Shown: positions 1 to 9,316 of the stretch, in pieces
Numbering within the stretch: the first letter of the stretch is position 1
Layout of the letters: every line of letters begins with the position of its first letter
DNA from: Simiduia sp. 21SJ11W-1
GTDB lineage: Bacteria; Pseudomonadota; Gammaproteobacteria; Pseudomonadales; Cellvibrionaceae
Direction: 5' to 3'
NCBI RefSeq assembly: GCF_024138675.1
Contig: NZ_CP090959.1
Location: 3,334,501-3,398,500 of the forward strand
DNA: 64,000 nt
Made by a program: the position numbers and the translations under genes
The notes under the pieces: model-generated
What the model saw: the letters and a program-made list of their open reading frames with translations, nothing else
Told to the model about the DNA's origin: nothing
The model's database searches: none

Positions 1-253
1 GCGTATATACGACACCCTGAATCCCTTTCCCTTTTAATACTTCCTGTGCAGGCCTCTAACGTGCCTTTAGTAAACTGATAGCACTTAAGCACTGCCAGCG
101 AAGCCCACCATTATATCGTAATCAAGAATTTTTACCCGAGCCTTTAGTATGAATATTATTTAACCAGCATTAAACTTTTGCCATACACCGGAAATCGGTT
201 TTTGTGATAACTTACCCGCCGAAACAATGAGACCATCACAAGGACAGCGGCTC

Positions 254-1528
254 ATGCTCCCCAGCTCCCCAAAGATTTGTATTATCGGCCTTGGCTACGT
301 TGGCCTGCCCCTGGCTGCCGAATTCGGCAAGCAAATTAAAACCCTAGGCTTCGACATACACGCGGCACGCATAACGGCGCTGCAACAGGGCATAGACCAT
401 ACGTTAGAGGTAGACAAAGAAACCCTAACTCAGTCTAAAGACTTAAGCTTTACATCCAACGAAAACGATATTAAAAACTATGATGTTTATATCGTTACAG
501 TTCCTACGCCAATAACCAGCGCCAAACAGCCAGACCTCACGCCCCTTCAAAAGGCCTCTGAGCTTTTGGGGCGGGTAATTTCTAAAAATGCGGTAGTGGT
601 ATTTGAATCCACCGTGTTCCCTGGCTGCACTGAAGAGTTTTGCATTCCCATTATTGAGCGTGCGTCTGGGCTCAGGTTTAATCGCGACTTCTTTGCAGGC
701 TACAGCCCCGAGCGCATAAACCCGGGCGATAAAGAACACAGGGTCCACAACATTACCAAGGTGACCTCAGGCTCTACACCCGAGGTTGCCGACTATGTTG
801 ACGCCCTGTACGCGCGCATTGTGACCGCCGGCACCCACAAGGCCAGCAGCATTAAAGTGGCAGAGGCCGCCAAGGTGATTGAGAACACCCAGCGCGATAT
901 CAACATCGCTTTAATCAATGAGCTGGCACTTATTTTCAAGCGCCTGGATATCGACACCCTGGAGGTGCTTGAAGCCGCCGGCACCAAGTGGAATTTTCTG
1001 CCATTTCGGCCGGGGCTTGTGGGCGGGCATTGCATCAGCGTAGACCCCTACTACCTCACCTATAAGGCGCAGCAGGTTGGCTACAACCCGGAAGTGATTC
1101 TAGCAGGGCGCCGCATTAACGATGGCATGGGCGCGTTTGTTGCGGAATCTGTAGTTAAAATGATGACCCAACGAAGGGTGCATGTGGTGGGCAGCCGCGT
1201 ATTGATTATGGGCCTGGCATTTAAAGAAAACTGCCCAGACCTGCGCAACACACGGGTGGTAGATATTATTAACGAGCTCAATACTTACCACGCGGAAATA
1301 GACGTTTACGACCCCTGGGTAGACCCCGGCCAAGCAGCAGAGGAATACAACCTCAACATGGTAAACGAGCCTGCCATCGGCCAGTATGATGCCATTATCC
1401 TGTGCGTTGGCCATACACAGTTCCGCGCCATGGGCGCCCAACAAATACGCGCATTGGGTAAACCGGGTGCGGTGGTGTTCGACGTCAAACACATTTTGCC
1501 AAAAACCGAGGTGGATGGCCGGCTTTAG
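254..1528 (+). CDS. nucleotide-sugar (UDP-sugar) 6-dehydrogenase
   Basis: NAD-dependent oxidation of the C6 hydroxyl of a UDP-hexose to a uronic acid, supplying precursors for exopolysaccharide or O-antigen. The protein (424 aa) has the Rossmann motif GLGYVG at residues 12-17, the dimer helix with [15 protein letters not shown], and the active-site segment [12 protein letters not shown] with the catalytic Cys. This segment is closer to the WbpA/TviB/Cap5O (UDP-GlcNAc/GalNAc) branch than to Ugd, so the substrate is uncertain. An in-frame ATG exists at 227, but the ATG at 254 has an AAGGA 9 nt upstream and starts right before the Rossmann strand, so I use 254. It is followed 46 bp later by a sugar epimerase on the same strand, which fits a shared polysaccharide operon. 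Confidence 0.9.
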   Translation: MLPSSPKICIIGLGYVGLPLAAEFGKQIKTLGFDIHAARITALQQGIDHTLEVDKETLTQSKDLSFTSNENDIKNYDVYIVTVPTPITSAKQPDLTPLQKASELLGRVISKNAVVVFESTVFPGCTEEFCIPIIERASGLRFNRDFFAGYSPERINPGDKEHRVHNITKVTSGSTPEVADYVDALYARIVTAGTHKASSIKVAEAAKVIENTQRDINIALINELALIFKRLDIDTLEVLEAAGTKWNFLPFRPGLVGGHCISVDPYYLTYKAQQVGYNPEVILAGRRINDGMGAFVAESVVKMMTQRRVHVVGSRVLIMGLAFKENCPDLRNTRVVDIINELNTYHAEIDVYDPWVDPGQAAEEYNLNMVNEPAIGQYDAIILCVGHTQFRAMGAQQIRALGKPGAVVFDVKHILPKTEVDGRL

Positions 1529-1574
1529 GCCTTCGGCGCCTACCCACATCAGTTAAATTAAACGAGCTTATACA

Positions 1575-2582
1575 ATGAAAATTCTGGTTACCGGCGCCGC
1601 CGGGTTTATTGGGTCTACCCTTGCCCACAGGTTGCTTGATCGCGGCGACGATGTGCTCGGCATAGACAACCTCAACGATTACTACGATGTAACGCTAAAG
1701 CATGCACGCCTGGCCCGTTTAACCGAGCGCGAGGGCTTCCAGTTTGAGCAGCTGAGCATTGAAGATAAAAGCGCGCTCGATAAAGCCTACAAGCGCTACC
1801 AGCCCGATCGCGTGGTGAACCTGGCAGCGCAAGCCGGCGTGCGCTATTCCCTTGAAAACCCGCAAGCCTACCTGGATGCCAATATCACAGGCTTTTTGAA
1901 CATTCTTGAAGCCTGCCGCCACATGGGCACAGAGCATTTGGTATATGCCTCAAGCAGCTCTGTGTATGGTGCGAACACCGCCATGCCCTTTTCGGTGCAC
2001 AACAATGTTGATCACCCGGTAAGCCTTTACGCGGCGAGCAAAAAAACCAACGAGTTAATGGCGCACACCTACAGCCATTTGTTTGACATCCCCACCACTG
2101 GCTTGCGCTTTTTTACCGTATACGGGCCCTGGGGCCGGCCAGATATGGCGCTGTTTATTTTTACCCGCAAGATTTTGGCGGGCGAGCCCATTGATGTGTT
2201 TAACTACGGCAACCACCGCCGCGACTTCACCTACATCGACGACATTGTAGAGGGCGTAATACGCACACTCGATCACACAGCACCGCGCAATGAGCGCTGG
2301 TCGGGCGATACGCCAGATCCGGCCACCTCTAAAGCGCCCTTCCGCCTCTACAACATTGGCAGCAACAACCCCACAGAACTGCTGCGCTATATCGAAATTC
2401 TGGAGCAGTGCCTGGGCAAAAAGGCCACCAAAAACCTGCTGCCATTGCAGCCCGGTGACGTACCCGATACCTATGCCGATGTTGATGCACTAATGGAAGA
2501 CGTTCACTACAAACCCACCACCCCCATCGAAGTGGGCGTGGAAAAGTTTGTGAAGTGGTACCGCGATTACTACAAGGTTTAA
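1575..2582 (+). CDS. NAD-dependent epimerase, UDP-glucuronate 4-epimerase-like
   Basis: Short-chain dehydrogenase-type sugar nucleotide epimerase, 335 aa. It shows the N-terminal GAAGFIG NAD-binding loop at residues 7-13, the DNLNDYYD segment typical of CapI/LspL UDP-GlcA 4-epimerases, SSSSVYG, and the catalytic YAASKK (YxxxK). It probably interconverts UDP-glucuronate and UDP-galacturonate, matching an upstream dehydrogenase that yields a UDP-uronic acid. The order dehydrogenase-epimerase-deacetylase with gaps of 46 and 15 bp suggests co-transcription. An alternative is a 4-epimerase for a UDP-N-acetyl sugar (WbpP/TviC role), which the sequence alone cannot exclude. Confidence 0.87.
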   Translation: MKILVTGAAGFIGSTLAHRLLDRGDDVLGIDNLNDYYDVTLKHARLARLTEREGFQFEQLSIEDKSALDKAYKRYQPDRVVNLAAQAGVRYSLENPQAYLDANITGFLNILEACRHMGTEHLVYASSSSVYGANTAMPFSVHNNVDHPVSLYAASKKTNELMAHTYSHLFDIPTTGLRFFTVYGPWGRPDMALFIFTRKILAGEPIDVFNYGNHRRDFTYIDDIVEGVIRTLDHTAPRNERWSGDTPDPATSKAPFRLYNIGSNNPTELLRYIEILEQCLGKKATKNLLPLQPGDVPDTYADVDALMEDVHYKPTTPIEVGVEKFVKWYRDYYKV

Positions 2583-2597
2583 CAAAGGTTCTTACCC

Positions 2598-3503
2598 GTG
2601 GCAGCAGAGCAGCGACGCATTACCCACGCCATGACCGTGGATGTGGAAGACTACTTCCACGTGGCGGCGTTCAACCAGGTAATTAAACCCGAGGATTGGG
2701 GTAACTGGCCGTCGCGGGTTGAGCGCAATACCGATGCGCTACTGGCCCTGTTTGATTCAGCGGATGTGCGCATCACTTTTTTCATTTTGGGTTGGGTGGC
2801 CGAGCGCCACCCACAGCTTGTGCAACGCATTCAACAAGCCGGCCATGAAATTGCCTCGCACGGCTACAGCCACCAACTGATTTACCAACAAACGCCTGAG
2901 GTTTTTCGCGAAGAAACCGCGCGCTCAAAGGCCATTTTGGAAGACATAACCGGCACCCAGGTGAAAGGTTACCGGGCGGCCAGTTATTCGATTACCCAAA
3001 AATCCCTGTGGGCATTAGACATACTGGCCGAACAGGGCTTTAGCTGGGATTCCAGTATTTTCCCTACCCGGCACGATAACTACGGTATACCCGGTAGCCC
3101 CGAGGAGCCCTACACCATCATTACGCAATCGGGAGCAACGCTTACCGAGTTCCCGCTCACCACAGCAAAGGTGTTAGGCCAGGCCATTCCAGCCGCCGGT
3201 GGCGGTTACTTCAGGCAATACCCCTACGCACTTTCGCGCTGGCTGTTTAATCGTGCAAGCCACAACCAAACCAGGCCACAGATTTTTTATTTACACCCCT
3301 GGGAAATAGATCCAACGCAGCCTAGAGTGGCAGGCGCCAGCTGGTTTTCGCGCTTTCGCCACTACACCAACTTATCGCGCTGCAAGCCGAGGCTGGAACA
3401 ATTGCTGAAGGATTTTGCCTTTGGCACCATGACAGATAGCCTGCGCGATGCACCTATCTCGCAAGTGCTGGATTTGCGCGCCGCACAAAAGCTCAGCGCC
3501 TAG
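2598..3503 (+). CDS. polysaccharide deacetylase, PEP-CTERM/XrtA-locus subfamily
   Basis: Carbohydrate esterase family 4 (NodB fold), 301 aa. The opening MTVDVEDYFHVAAF is characteristic of the deacetylase found in exosortase/PEP-CTERM exopolysaccharide loci. NodB motifs are visible: the metal Asp in VDVED, the HxxxH-type pair in SHGYSHQ, GYRAASYS, WDSSIFP and the late catalytic His in FYLHPWEID. The C-terminal part (HYTNLSRCKPRLEQLL) fits the DUF3473 extension. The GTG start at 2598 has AAGG about 10 nt upstream; ATG at 2631 is the alternative and would begin directly at MTVDVED. No exosortase or PEP-CTERM substrate is in the window; they may lie to the left. It ends convergently with manC, overlapping by 4 nt. 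Confidence 0.88.
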   Translation: MAAEQRRITHAMTVDVEDYFHVAAFNQVIKPEDWGNWPSRVERNTDALLALFDSADVRITFFILGWVAERHPQLVQRIQQAGHEIASHGYSHQLIYQQTPEVFREETARSKAILEDITGTQVKGYRAASYSITQKSLWALDILAEQGFSWDSSIFPTRHDNYGIPGSPEEPYTIITQSGATLTEFPLTTAKVLGQAIPAAGGGYFRQYPYALSRWLFNRASHNQTRPQIFYLHPWEIDPTQPRVAGASWFSRFRHYTNLSRCKPRLEQLLKDFAFGTMTDSLRDAPISQVLDLRAAQKLSA

Positions 3504-4909
3504 CTGCGCCCGTAGCGATCATCAAAGCGCACTATGTCGTCTTCACCCAGGTAGCCGCCCGTTTGGATTTCTATTAATTCAAGGGGAATTTTGCCGGGAT
3601 TTTCCAGCGAGTGCACATCGCCAATGGGTATGTAAGTGGATTCATTTTCGCTGATGAGTTGCTCGCGCTCACCCACGCGCACTTTGGCCGTGCCACTTAC
3701 CACCACCCAGTGCTCGGCGCGGTGGTAATGCATTTGCGTTGAAAGCTTTTGGCCGGGGTTTACGGTGATGCGTTTCACCTGGTAGCGGCCGTTTATTACC
3801 AAGCCATGGTATTTACCCCAGGGCCTGTGCACTTCGCGATGCCAATCCACCTCTGGGCGGCCTTCACGCGCAAGGTGATCAACTATTTTTTTAACGTCTT
3901 GGGCACGATCTGCACGGGTAACCATGACTGCATCATCTGTTTCAACAATAATGAGATCTTCCACCCCAACAGCTGCCACCAAACGCGACCCGGCGTGCAC
4001 CAACGTGTTTTTGCTATCAAGCAACAAGGCATCGCCGCGGGTCACATTATTTTGCGCATCCGGCTCGCCCAATTCGCGCATGGCAGACCAACTGCCCACA
4101 TCGTTCCAGATGGATGGAAAGCGCACCACTTGCGCACGCTCGGTGCGCTCCATAACCGCGTAATCAATTGAAATAGACGGCAAGCGGGTGAATGGCTCTG
4201 GCGCCAAGCGCGTAAAGGTGAGGTCTGCCTCAGCCTGCTCAAGTGCGGCCTGGCTTAAGGCGTGAATCTCTGGCTCAAAGGCCGCCAACTCGCGCAGGTA
4301 GGCATCGGCGCGGAACATAAACATGCCGCTGTTCCACAGGTAATTGCCATCGGCAAGGTAAGCCTTGGCGCGGGCGAGGTCTGGCTTTTCTACAAATTCG
4401 GCAACAGCGGCAACGGGCGCGCCCGTGCGTGCGCGAATATAGCCGTAGCCTGTTTCCGGCGCACTGGGCTCAATACCAAAGGTAACCAGGTCACCGGTGC
4501 TTGCAACATCGGCACCCTGGGCCACCTTTTCGGCAAATTGGGTGGCGTCGTCTATGACGTGGTCAGAGGGTAGCACCAGCATAATGGCGTCTGGCTCTGT
4601 TTGCGCAATCAGCCAAGCCGCTACTGCAATGGCGGGCGCCGTATTTTTACCGACGGGCTCCAACAAAATACTGCGCGGCGTCACCCCAATTGCGCGGGCT
4701 TGCTCTGCAATTAGAAAGCGGTGTTCTTCATTACACAGCAACACCGGCGCTTGGGTTGTCATGCTGCAGCGCTTGAGCGTGGCCTGCAGCAAACTATTGC
4801 CACAATCCTCTAGATCAATGCATTGCTTTGGAAAGCGAGACCGCGAAAGCGGCCAAAGCCTGCTGCCTACACCACCGGCAAGAATTACGGGAACAATATG
4901 GTGCGCCAT
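3500..4909 (-). CDS. manC: mannose-1-phosphate guanylyltransferase / mannose-6-phosphate isomerase (type II)
   Basis: Bifunctional enzyme of GDP-mannose synthesis (AlgA/ManC/XanB family), about 469 aa. The N-terminal nucleotidyltransferase has GGVGSRLWPLSR followed by FPKQ; the middle has YLWNSGMFMF and the SIDYAVMER metal/sugar region. The C-terminal cupin isomerase domain has VHRPWGKY, QMHYHRAEHWVVVSGTA and the metal-binding histidines. A TTG lies 6 nt upstream, but the ATG at 4909 has AAGGA at 8 nt spacing and is preferred. It is transcribed towards the three uronate-sugar genes, and a shared exopolysaccharide pathway is likely. The symbol could equally be algA or cpsB. Confidence 0.92.
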   Translation of the reverse strand: MAHHIVPVILAGGVGSRLWPLSRSRFPKQCIDLEDCGNSLLQATLKRCSMTTQAPVLLCNEEHRFLIAEQARAIGVTPRSILLEPVGKNTAPAIAVAAWLIAQTEPDAIMLVLPSDHVIDDATQFAEKVAQGADVASTGDLVTFGIEPSAPETGYGYIRARTGAPVAAVAEFVEKPDLARAKAYLADGNYLWNSGMFMFRADAYLRELAAFEPEIHALSQAALEQAEADLTFTRLAPEPFTRLPSISIDYAVMERTERAQVVRFPSIWNDVGSWSAMRELGEPDAQNNVTRGDALLLDSKNTLVHAGSRLVAAVGVEDLIIVETDDAVMVTRADRAQDVKKIVDHLAREGRPEVDWHREVHRPWGKYHGLVINGRYQVKRITVNPGQKLSTQMHYHRAEHWVVVSGTAKVRVGEREQLISENESTYIPIGDVHSLENPGKIPLELIEIQTGGYLGEDDIVRFDDRYGRS

Positions 4910-5026
4910 GGTCAAAATCCTTTTTGCTCCAGCATGAGCAGGTCATTGGTTGCTAAGGGCCCGAGGGCCCGCGCGAAAAATCAACCGGCCACGAACCTTG
5001 CGCTCGCAGCCGGGCAGCAAAAAATA

Positions 5027-5572
5027 TTAGAACGGAATATCGTCATCAAAACTGTCGAAACCACCGGCCTGTGGCGCAGACTGCTGTGGTGCAGACTGCT
5101 GCGGGGCTTGTTGTTGCGACTGTTGAGGCTGCTGATACCCACCCTGCTGCTGCGCCTGCTGAGGCTGCTGGCGTTGCTGGGGCGCCTGGTTGAAGCTTTG
5201 ATCATAACCGCCGCCCTGGCTGTATCCGCCCCCTTCGCGGCTATCGAGCATTTGCATCTCGCTGGCTACAATTTCGGTGGTGTAGCGATCCTGGCCATCT
5301 TGCCCCTGCCACTTGCGGGTGCGCAGTGAACCTTCAACGTAAACCTTGCTGCCTTTTTTCAGGTACTCGCCGGCGATTTCAGCCAGACGGTTAAAAAACA
5401 CCACGCGGTGCCATTCGGTACGCTCCTGGGGCTGACCGGTATTTTTGTCTTTCCAGGTTTCAGAGGTGGCCACACTTACGTTGGTTACGGCGCCACCGCT
5501 GGGCATGTATTTTGTTTCAGGGTCCTGACCGAGGTTACCCACCAAAATCACCTTGTTCACACCTCTTGCCAT
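5027..5572 (-). CDS. ssb: single-stranded DNA-binding protein
   Basis: Tetrameric SSB, 181 aa, protecting ssDNA in replication, recombination and repair. The OB fold covers about residues 1-110, with [19 protein letters not shown] at the start and the conserved [22 protein letters not shown]. Next comes a low-complexity Gln/Gly/Pro linker, and the acidic tip DDDIPF that recruits partner proteins ends the chain. The length is typical of gammaproteobacterial SSB. It lies downstream of the MFS gene on the same strand. No LexA box (CTG-N10-CAG) was found upstream. Confidence 0.98.
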   Translation of the reverse strand: MARGVNKVILVGNLGQDPETKYMPSGGAVTNVSVATSETWKDKNTGQPQERTEWHRVVFFNRLAEIAGEYLKKGSKVYVEGSLRTRKWQGQDGQDRYTTEIVASEMQMLDSREGGGYSQGGGYDQSFNQAPQQRQQPQQAQQQGGYQQPQQSQQQAPQQSAPQQSAPQAGGFDSFDDDIPF

Positions 5573-5657
5573 GCTTGTATCCCCTATTCGAATTTATGTC
5601 ACTTGTAATATGAAGTTATCTAACCAAAGGTCTGTTTGGCTGTCGAGCTTAATTGCA

Positions 5658-7004
5658 CTATGGCCTTGCGGCCTCTGCGGGCCACCATTCATAGCGGGCC
5701 AATAGCGCGGTATTGAAATTGCGGGCATCCACCTGCACCAGCGCCACGTGATCTGAATCTACCCATGTTACCTGACTCACGCCTCGCAGCTGCGCCAACT
5801 TTTGCAATTGCCCATGATCACCGCTTGGCAAGCGCACGCTAAAGCGCACGGGCTTGGCCGGCGGCACATGAAATAACGCCACCAACAACCACACCAGCAA
5901 CACCAATGCACAAATGCCAAATACCGCCTGCATGCCCATGTTTTGCAACACCCAGCCGCCGGCCGCGCCCCCTAAAAATGCGCCGCTAAACTGCCAGGTG
6001 GAATAGATACCTGTGGCCGTGCCCTTAAGTTCAGGCGCCGCCACTTTGCTCACCCATGAAGGCAGGGTGGCCTCTAACAAATTAAACGCCATGAAAAAGG
6101 CAAACAAGGCCAACACCAGGGTTACCGCAGAGCCTGCAAAGGCATACAGGGTGAACTGTACGGCGCACAAGAGCGCTATGGCGCCCACGAACACCCACTT
6201 AACCTGCCCCGAGCGCTCACCCAAAATCATAAAGGGCAACATTGCCAGAAACGAAAACACCATCACCGGCAGGTAGACCCAACCGTGCTGGTCGCGCGCC
6301 CAGCCTTGCAACTCCAGGTAGCGTGGCAAGGCGATAAATGCCGCCATCAACACGAAATGCAGCGCAAAAATACCGAAATTCAGGCGCCAAAGCTCCAGGT
6401 TTTGCAACACCGGGCCCCAGGCCATGTCTTTCGGGCGCATCACCTGTGGCGCTTGGGGCACTTGGGCCCACAACAGCCAAAGCCCGGCGAGCGCCAGTCC
6501 CGCGGTGGCCCAAAACAGGCCAGCCATGCCCACACTGGCCGCCAGCAGCGGCCCCAGGATCAATGCCAGTACAAAAGACGCACCAATAGAGGCGCCAATT
6601 ATCGCCATAGCCTTGGTGCGGTTTTCTTCGGCCGTCACATCGGCCACCAGCGCCATGATGACACTGGCAATGGCACCACAGCCCTGTAAAAAACGCCCGG
6701 CAATCAAGCCGTATACGCTATCTGCCAGCGCCGCAACCACGCTGCCCACACCGAATAACACCAAACCGAGCGCGATCATGGGCTTGCGGCCTAGTTTGTC
6801 TGACAGGTAGCCAAAGGGAATCTGCAGCAGCGCCTGGCTTGCGCCGTAAACGCCCAGCGCCAGGCCCAGCAGCAAAGGCGTGGCGCCGGCATAGTCTTGC
6901 CCGTACAAAGACAGCACCGGCAGCACCATAAAGAGCCCCAGCATCCTGAAAACGTACAGGCCCGCCAAGGGCAAAACAGCGCGGCGTTCAAAGGGGGGAT
7001 TCAC
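5658..7004 (-). CDS. MFS transporter, YajR-like with C-terminal YAM domain
   Basis: Twelve-helix major facilitator superfamily inner-membrane transporter, 448 aa. Motif A is seen in FGYLSDKLGRKP, and the segments RMLGLFMVLPVL, LNFGIFALHFVLMAAF and KGTATGIYSTWQFSG closely match E. coli YajR. After the last helix, about 70 soluble residues from about 385 (VRFSVRLPSG...VTWVDSDHVALVQVD) form the ferredoxin-like YAM domain, which supports the family call over generic sugar or drug MFS. The substrate is unknown. In related genera this gene usually sits between ssb and uvrA; here the curli block separates it from uvrA. Confidence 0.88.
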   Translation of the reverse strand: MNPPFERRAVLPLAGLYVFRMLGLFMVLPVLSLYGQDYAGATPLLLGLALGVYGASQALLQIPFGYLSDKLGRKPMIALGLVLFGVGSVVAALADSVYGLIAGRFLQGCGAIASVIMALVADVTAEENRTKAMAIIGASIGASFVLALILGPLLAASVGMAGLFWATAGLALAGLWLLWAQVPQAPQVMRPKDMAWGPVLQNLELWRLNFGIFALHFVLMAAFIALPRYLELQGWARDQHGWVYLPVMVFSFLAMLPFMILGERSGQVKWVFVGAIALLCAVQFTLYAFAGSAVTLVLALFAFFMAFNLLEATLPSWVSKVAAPELKGTATGIYSTWQFSGAFLGGAAGGWVLQNMGMQAVFGICALVLLVWLLVALFHVPPAKPVRFSVRLPSGDHGQLQKLAQLRGVSQVTWVDSDHVALVQVDARNFNTALLARYEWWPAEAARP

Positions 7005-7159
7005 GAAAACTGCTACCTTGTCAAAATACTGAGGCCGAAAGGGCAGCTATTCTAACAAATGCGAGCCAACTCTGGGGCACCAACTGCAACCCCCGGCGCT
7101 ATTAGCGTCTTTTGATCTGGGAAGTCGATTATCTATAACTATCGCTTCTTTAGCGCTAA

Positions 7160-7188
7160 TTGCTTAGATTTTGCCCCCTCGCTATAGT
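7160..7188 (+). promoter_or_regulatory. sigma70 promoter for the secreted helical-repeat gene
   Basis: TTGCTT (7160-7165) and TATAGT (7183-7188) are separated by exactly 17 bp. The expected start near 7195 leaves an 85-nt leader before the ATG at 7281. The call is by eye. Confidence 0.55.
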
Positions 7189-7280
7189 GAACTGACTAGA
7201 TTTTGTACGACCGATCGCCCCGCCAGCCCTGTGGCCGGCCCCACAATAACAACTGCACTTGATTGCACCAGGAAGTACCC

Positions 7281-7838
7281 ATGAATACGAACAAGCTCCT
7301 AATCAGCATTGCAGGCCTGGCCCTGATTTCCTCAATGGCACAGGCAGACACAGCGCTGAAAGACGCAAGCAAAGCCGCACAGGCGCTGACCGACAGCCTG
7401 GCCTATGCCGATGAAGCGATAATGGCAGTGAGCTCTCAGGAGGCCGTCAACCTGCTTACGGCATCTATTGCCGAGGCAGACCTCACCATCGCACTGGCTG
7501 AGGCAGATTTCGCCATACGCGATGTGACCCGCCAGGAAGCCGTGAATCAACTAGCAGCAGCCGTAGTAGGTGCCGAGTTCGCCATTGCCAGCGTAGAAGC
7601 GCAAGTGGCCATTAATAGTGTTTCAGACGACCAATTGCTGAACGAGCTGGACGCCACCCTGGCCGGCGCCACAGCTGATGACGCCAACGACATGATCCGG
7701 GCAGTGGTATCTGAACGCCCCATGCTAGCCGCAGCTGTACAAGACCGGGCTTTGGCCCAAGGGCTTGATGAAGCAATGGTGGCCAATGCCCTTACCGCAG
7801 GGTTTGGCGAAGCGGCCGCAACTGCCGCCGGCGAATAG
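7281..7838 (+). CDS. unknown secreted alpha-helical repeat protein upstream of curli genes
   Basis: Not recognised. The 185-aa product starts with a clear Sec signal peptide (MNTNKLLISIAGLALISSMAQA, cleavage before DTAL). The start at 7281 has AGGAAG 5-6 nt upstream; the ATG at 7263 would add six polar residues before the signal. The mature part is Ala-rich and acidic, has no Cys, and carries about three helical repeats of the type A-x-A-[DE]-x-A-I-x-x-V-x-x-Q-[EV]-A-[VI]-N between roughly residues 45 and 120. A different C-terminal helical segment follows. It has its own promoter and a strong terminator, so it is a separate unit from csgD. Its place at the head of the curli block suggests an envelope or matrix role, but that is inference only. 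Confidence 0.75.
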   Translation: MNTNKLLISIAGLALISSMAQADTALKDASKAAQALTDSLAYADEAIMAVSSQEAVNLLTASIAEADLTIALAEADFAIRDVTRQEAVNQLAAAVVGAEFAIASVEAQVAINSVSDDQLLNELDATLAGATADDANDMIRAVVSERPMLAAAVQDRALAQGLDEAMVANALTAGFGEAAATAAGE

Positions 7839-7863
7839 ACCGCGAGCACTTGCACACACCAAG

Positions 7864-7887
7864 GCCCCCAAAATTGGGGGCTTTTTT
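7864..7887 (+). terminator. rho-independent terminator after the secreted repeat gene
   Basis: Perfect stem GCCCCCA/TGGGGGC with an AAAT loop followed by six T (7882-7887), 25 bp after the stop codon. It isolates this gene from csgD. Confidence 0.9.
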
Positions 7888-8143
7888 ATGGTTTGATGAA
7901 AATTCCCGGGCTGACTGTGACGCCGGTACCAATAGCAAGGTGCCGCCGCAAAAGTGCGTAAAATCACGACATTCACACCAATTTATGCCTGATAGCCGCA
8001 CATCTGCGTTAAATTTTTGCAAGGCGACAACGTTGTTTAATTTTGGCCAATCAATCTGTGCTTAAAAGCCTCACAAATACTTGCCAAATAATCTAACGAA
8101 CCCATACTAAGGTGGTATTTTTAGAAGTCTAACTTCCGCCGTC

Positions 8144-8172
8144 TTGCCGTACTAATACTGACACTTTACTCT
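8144..8172 (+). promoter_or_regulatory. possible promoter of csgD
   Basis: TTGCCG (8144-8149), a 17-bp spacer and TACTCT (8167-8172) lie 45 bp before the csgD start. The -10 is weak, as expected for an activated or stationary-phase promoter. The region 7888-8143 between the terminator and this promoter is AT-rich and shows no gene; it is long enough to hold regulator sites for csgD. Confidence 0.35.
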
Positions 8173-8216
8173 TAACAGCAGCGTCAGGACGCAATGGAAA
8201 GCTAATCATAACTAAC

Positions 8217-8888
8217 ATGGACTCAAGTATGATGAACGCCCACAGTGCCCCCCAAAAGGCCAGTGCCGAAACCATGGTGCTGCTCAGCGAATCCAGCATG
8301 CAATCAAAAATGCTGGCTAATTTAATGTCCGACAAACTTGGCCTTGCCTGCCGCTTAGCTGACCAACCTCAGCAAGTTGGTCATATGCTGCAAGCCGAGC
8401 AATCGCTACTGCTCATTGATGCGCAGCATTTCGACATGAACGCACTGCGCAGCCTGCTGCAGAACCTGCAAAGCAAGCACAACCGCTTGGTAGTAGCGCT
8501 GTTTAATGTGATTCAAAGTTCAGAACAGGAACAGCTGGCAGAGTGGCCCCAGGTGAAAGGCCTTTTTTACATCAATGCCGATCACAACCAACTGCTTAAA
8601 GGCTTGGGCGCGCTTATTTCAGGCCACCTGTGGCTGCCCAGGGAAGTGACTCACCAATTGATTGAGCAAAACCGCCGCCCGCCCATGGATGCAGGTTCGC
8701 GCCAGCTGCTCACCCGCCGCGAGTTGCAAATTATGGAGCTGCTGGCAGGTGGCGCCACTAACTTGCAAATTGCCGAGGCGCTGTTTGTGAGTGAGCACAC
8801 CATTAAAAGCCACTTGTACAATGTGTTTAAAAAAATCGATGTGAAAAATCGACTGCAAGCCTGCAACTGGGCGCGCAATAACATCTAG
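8217..8888 (+). CDS. csgD: LuxR-family curli/biofilm regulator CsgD
   Basis: Transcription activator of curli genes, 223 aa. The N-terminal receiver-like domain is atypical (LLLIDAQ keeps one Asp, but the usual acidic cluster and the conserved Lys are not evident). The C-terminal LuxR helix-turn-helix runs from about residue 163 (LTRRELQIMELLAGGATNLQIAEALFVSEHTIKSHLYNVFKKIDVKNRLQACNWA) and is very close to E. coli CsgD. It is the first gene of the csgDEFG run and its stop overlaps the csgE start by 1 nt (TAGTG). No good Shine-Dalgarno sequence precedes the ATG at 8217; ATG at 8229 or 8232 is possible. Confidence 0.92.
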   Translation: MDSSMMNAHSAPQKASAETMVLLSESSMQSKMLANLMSDKLGLACRLADQPQQVGHMLQAEQSLLLIDAQHFDMNALRSLLQNLQSKHNRLVVALFNVIQSSEQEQLAEWPQVKGLFYINADHNQLLKGLGALISGHLWLPREVTHQLIEQNRRPPMDAGSRQLLTRRELQIMELLAGGATNLQIAEALFVSEHTIKSHLYNVFKKIDVKNRLQACNWARNNI

Positions 8889-9304
8889 TGAACATACGCA
8901 CATTTTGGCGGCCACTGCTCATTAGCTGCGCATTACTTTGCAGCGCCCCACAGGGGTATAGCGCAGAAATTGAAGATGAAATTACAGGCTTTACGCACGA
9001 CAGCACCATCACGCGCGTAGGGCATGCATTTACGCAGGCCTTAAGCAGCTACCGCAACCTGCACTTCACCGCCGATAACGAATACAACCTCACTGTGTTT
9101 GAACGGCCTTCGGCACGTTGGGGCAGTTTGATTTGGGTAAACCTTGATGACCGCGAAGTCTACCGCCGGTTTTTACCCCCGGGCAAAATAGACGTAAGCC
9201 AAGAGGCACAAAATGCCGCCCAGCACATTCATCAGCAGGCACAGCAACAAAAATTGCAACGCCTATTCATGGATACTTTTGATCTCGATCAGGATGAATT
9301 TTAA
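8888..9304 (+). CDS. csgE: curli secretion specificity factor CsgE
   Basis: Periplasmic partner that caps the CsgG channel and directs curlin to it; 138 aa. It has a signal peptide ending near QGYSA, the family hallmark ERPSARWGS in the middle, and a C-terminus ending in DEF as in E. coli CsgE. It starts with GTG inside the csgD stop (TAGTG), which implies translational coupling. Confidence 0.92.
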   Translation: MNIRTFWRPLLISCALLCSAPQGYSAEIEDEITGFTHDSTITRVGHAFTQALSSYRNLHFTADNEYNLTVFERPSARWGSLIWVNLDDREVYRRFLPPGKIDVSQEAQNAAQHIHQQAQQQKLQRLFMDTFDLDQDEF

Positions 9305-9316
9305 GAGATTTTCCCA

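Noticed and set aside
1-226. promoter before the first gene
   Set aside because: TTGCCA at 178 has no acceptable -10 at 16-18 bp; the region shows no other clear signal or gene.
4951-4980. GGGCCC-GA-GGGCCC palindrome as terminator between ssb and manC
   Set aside because: On the minus strand no T-run follows the stem, so it was not called a terminator.
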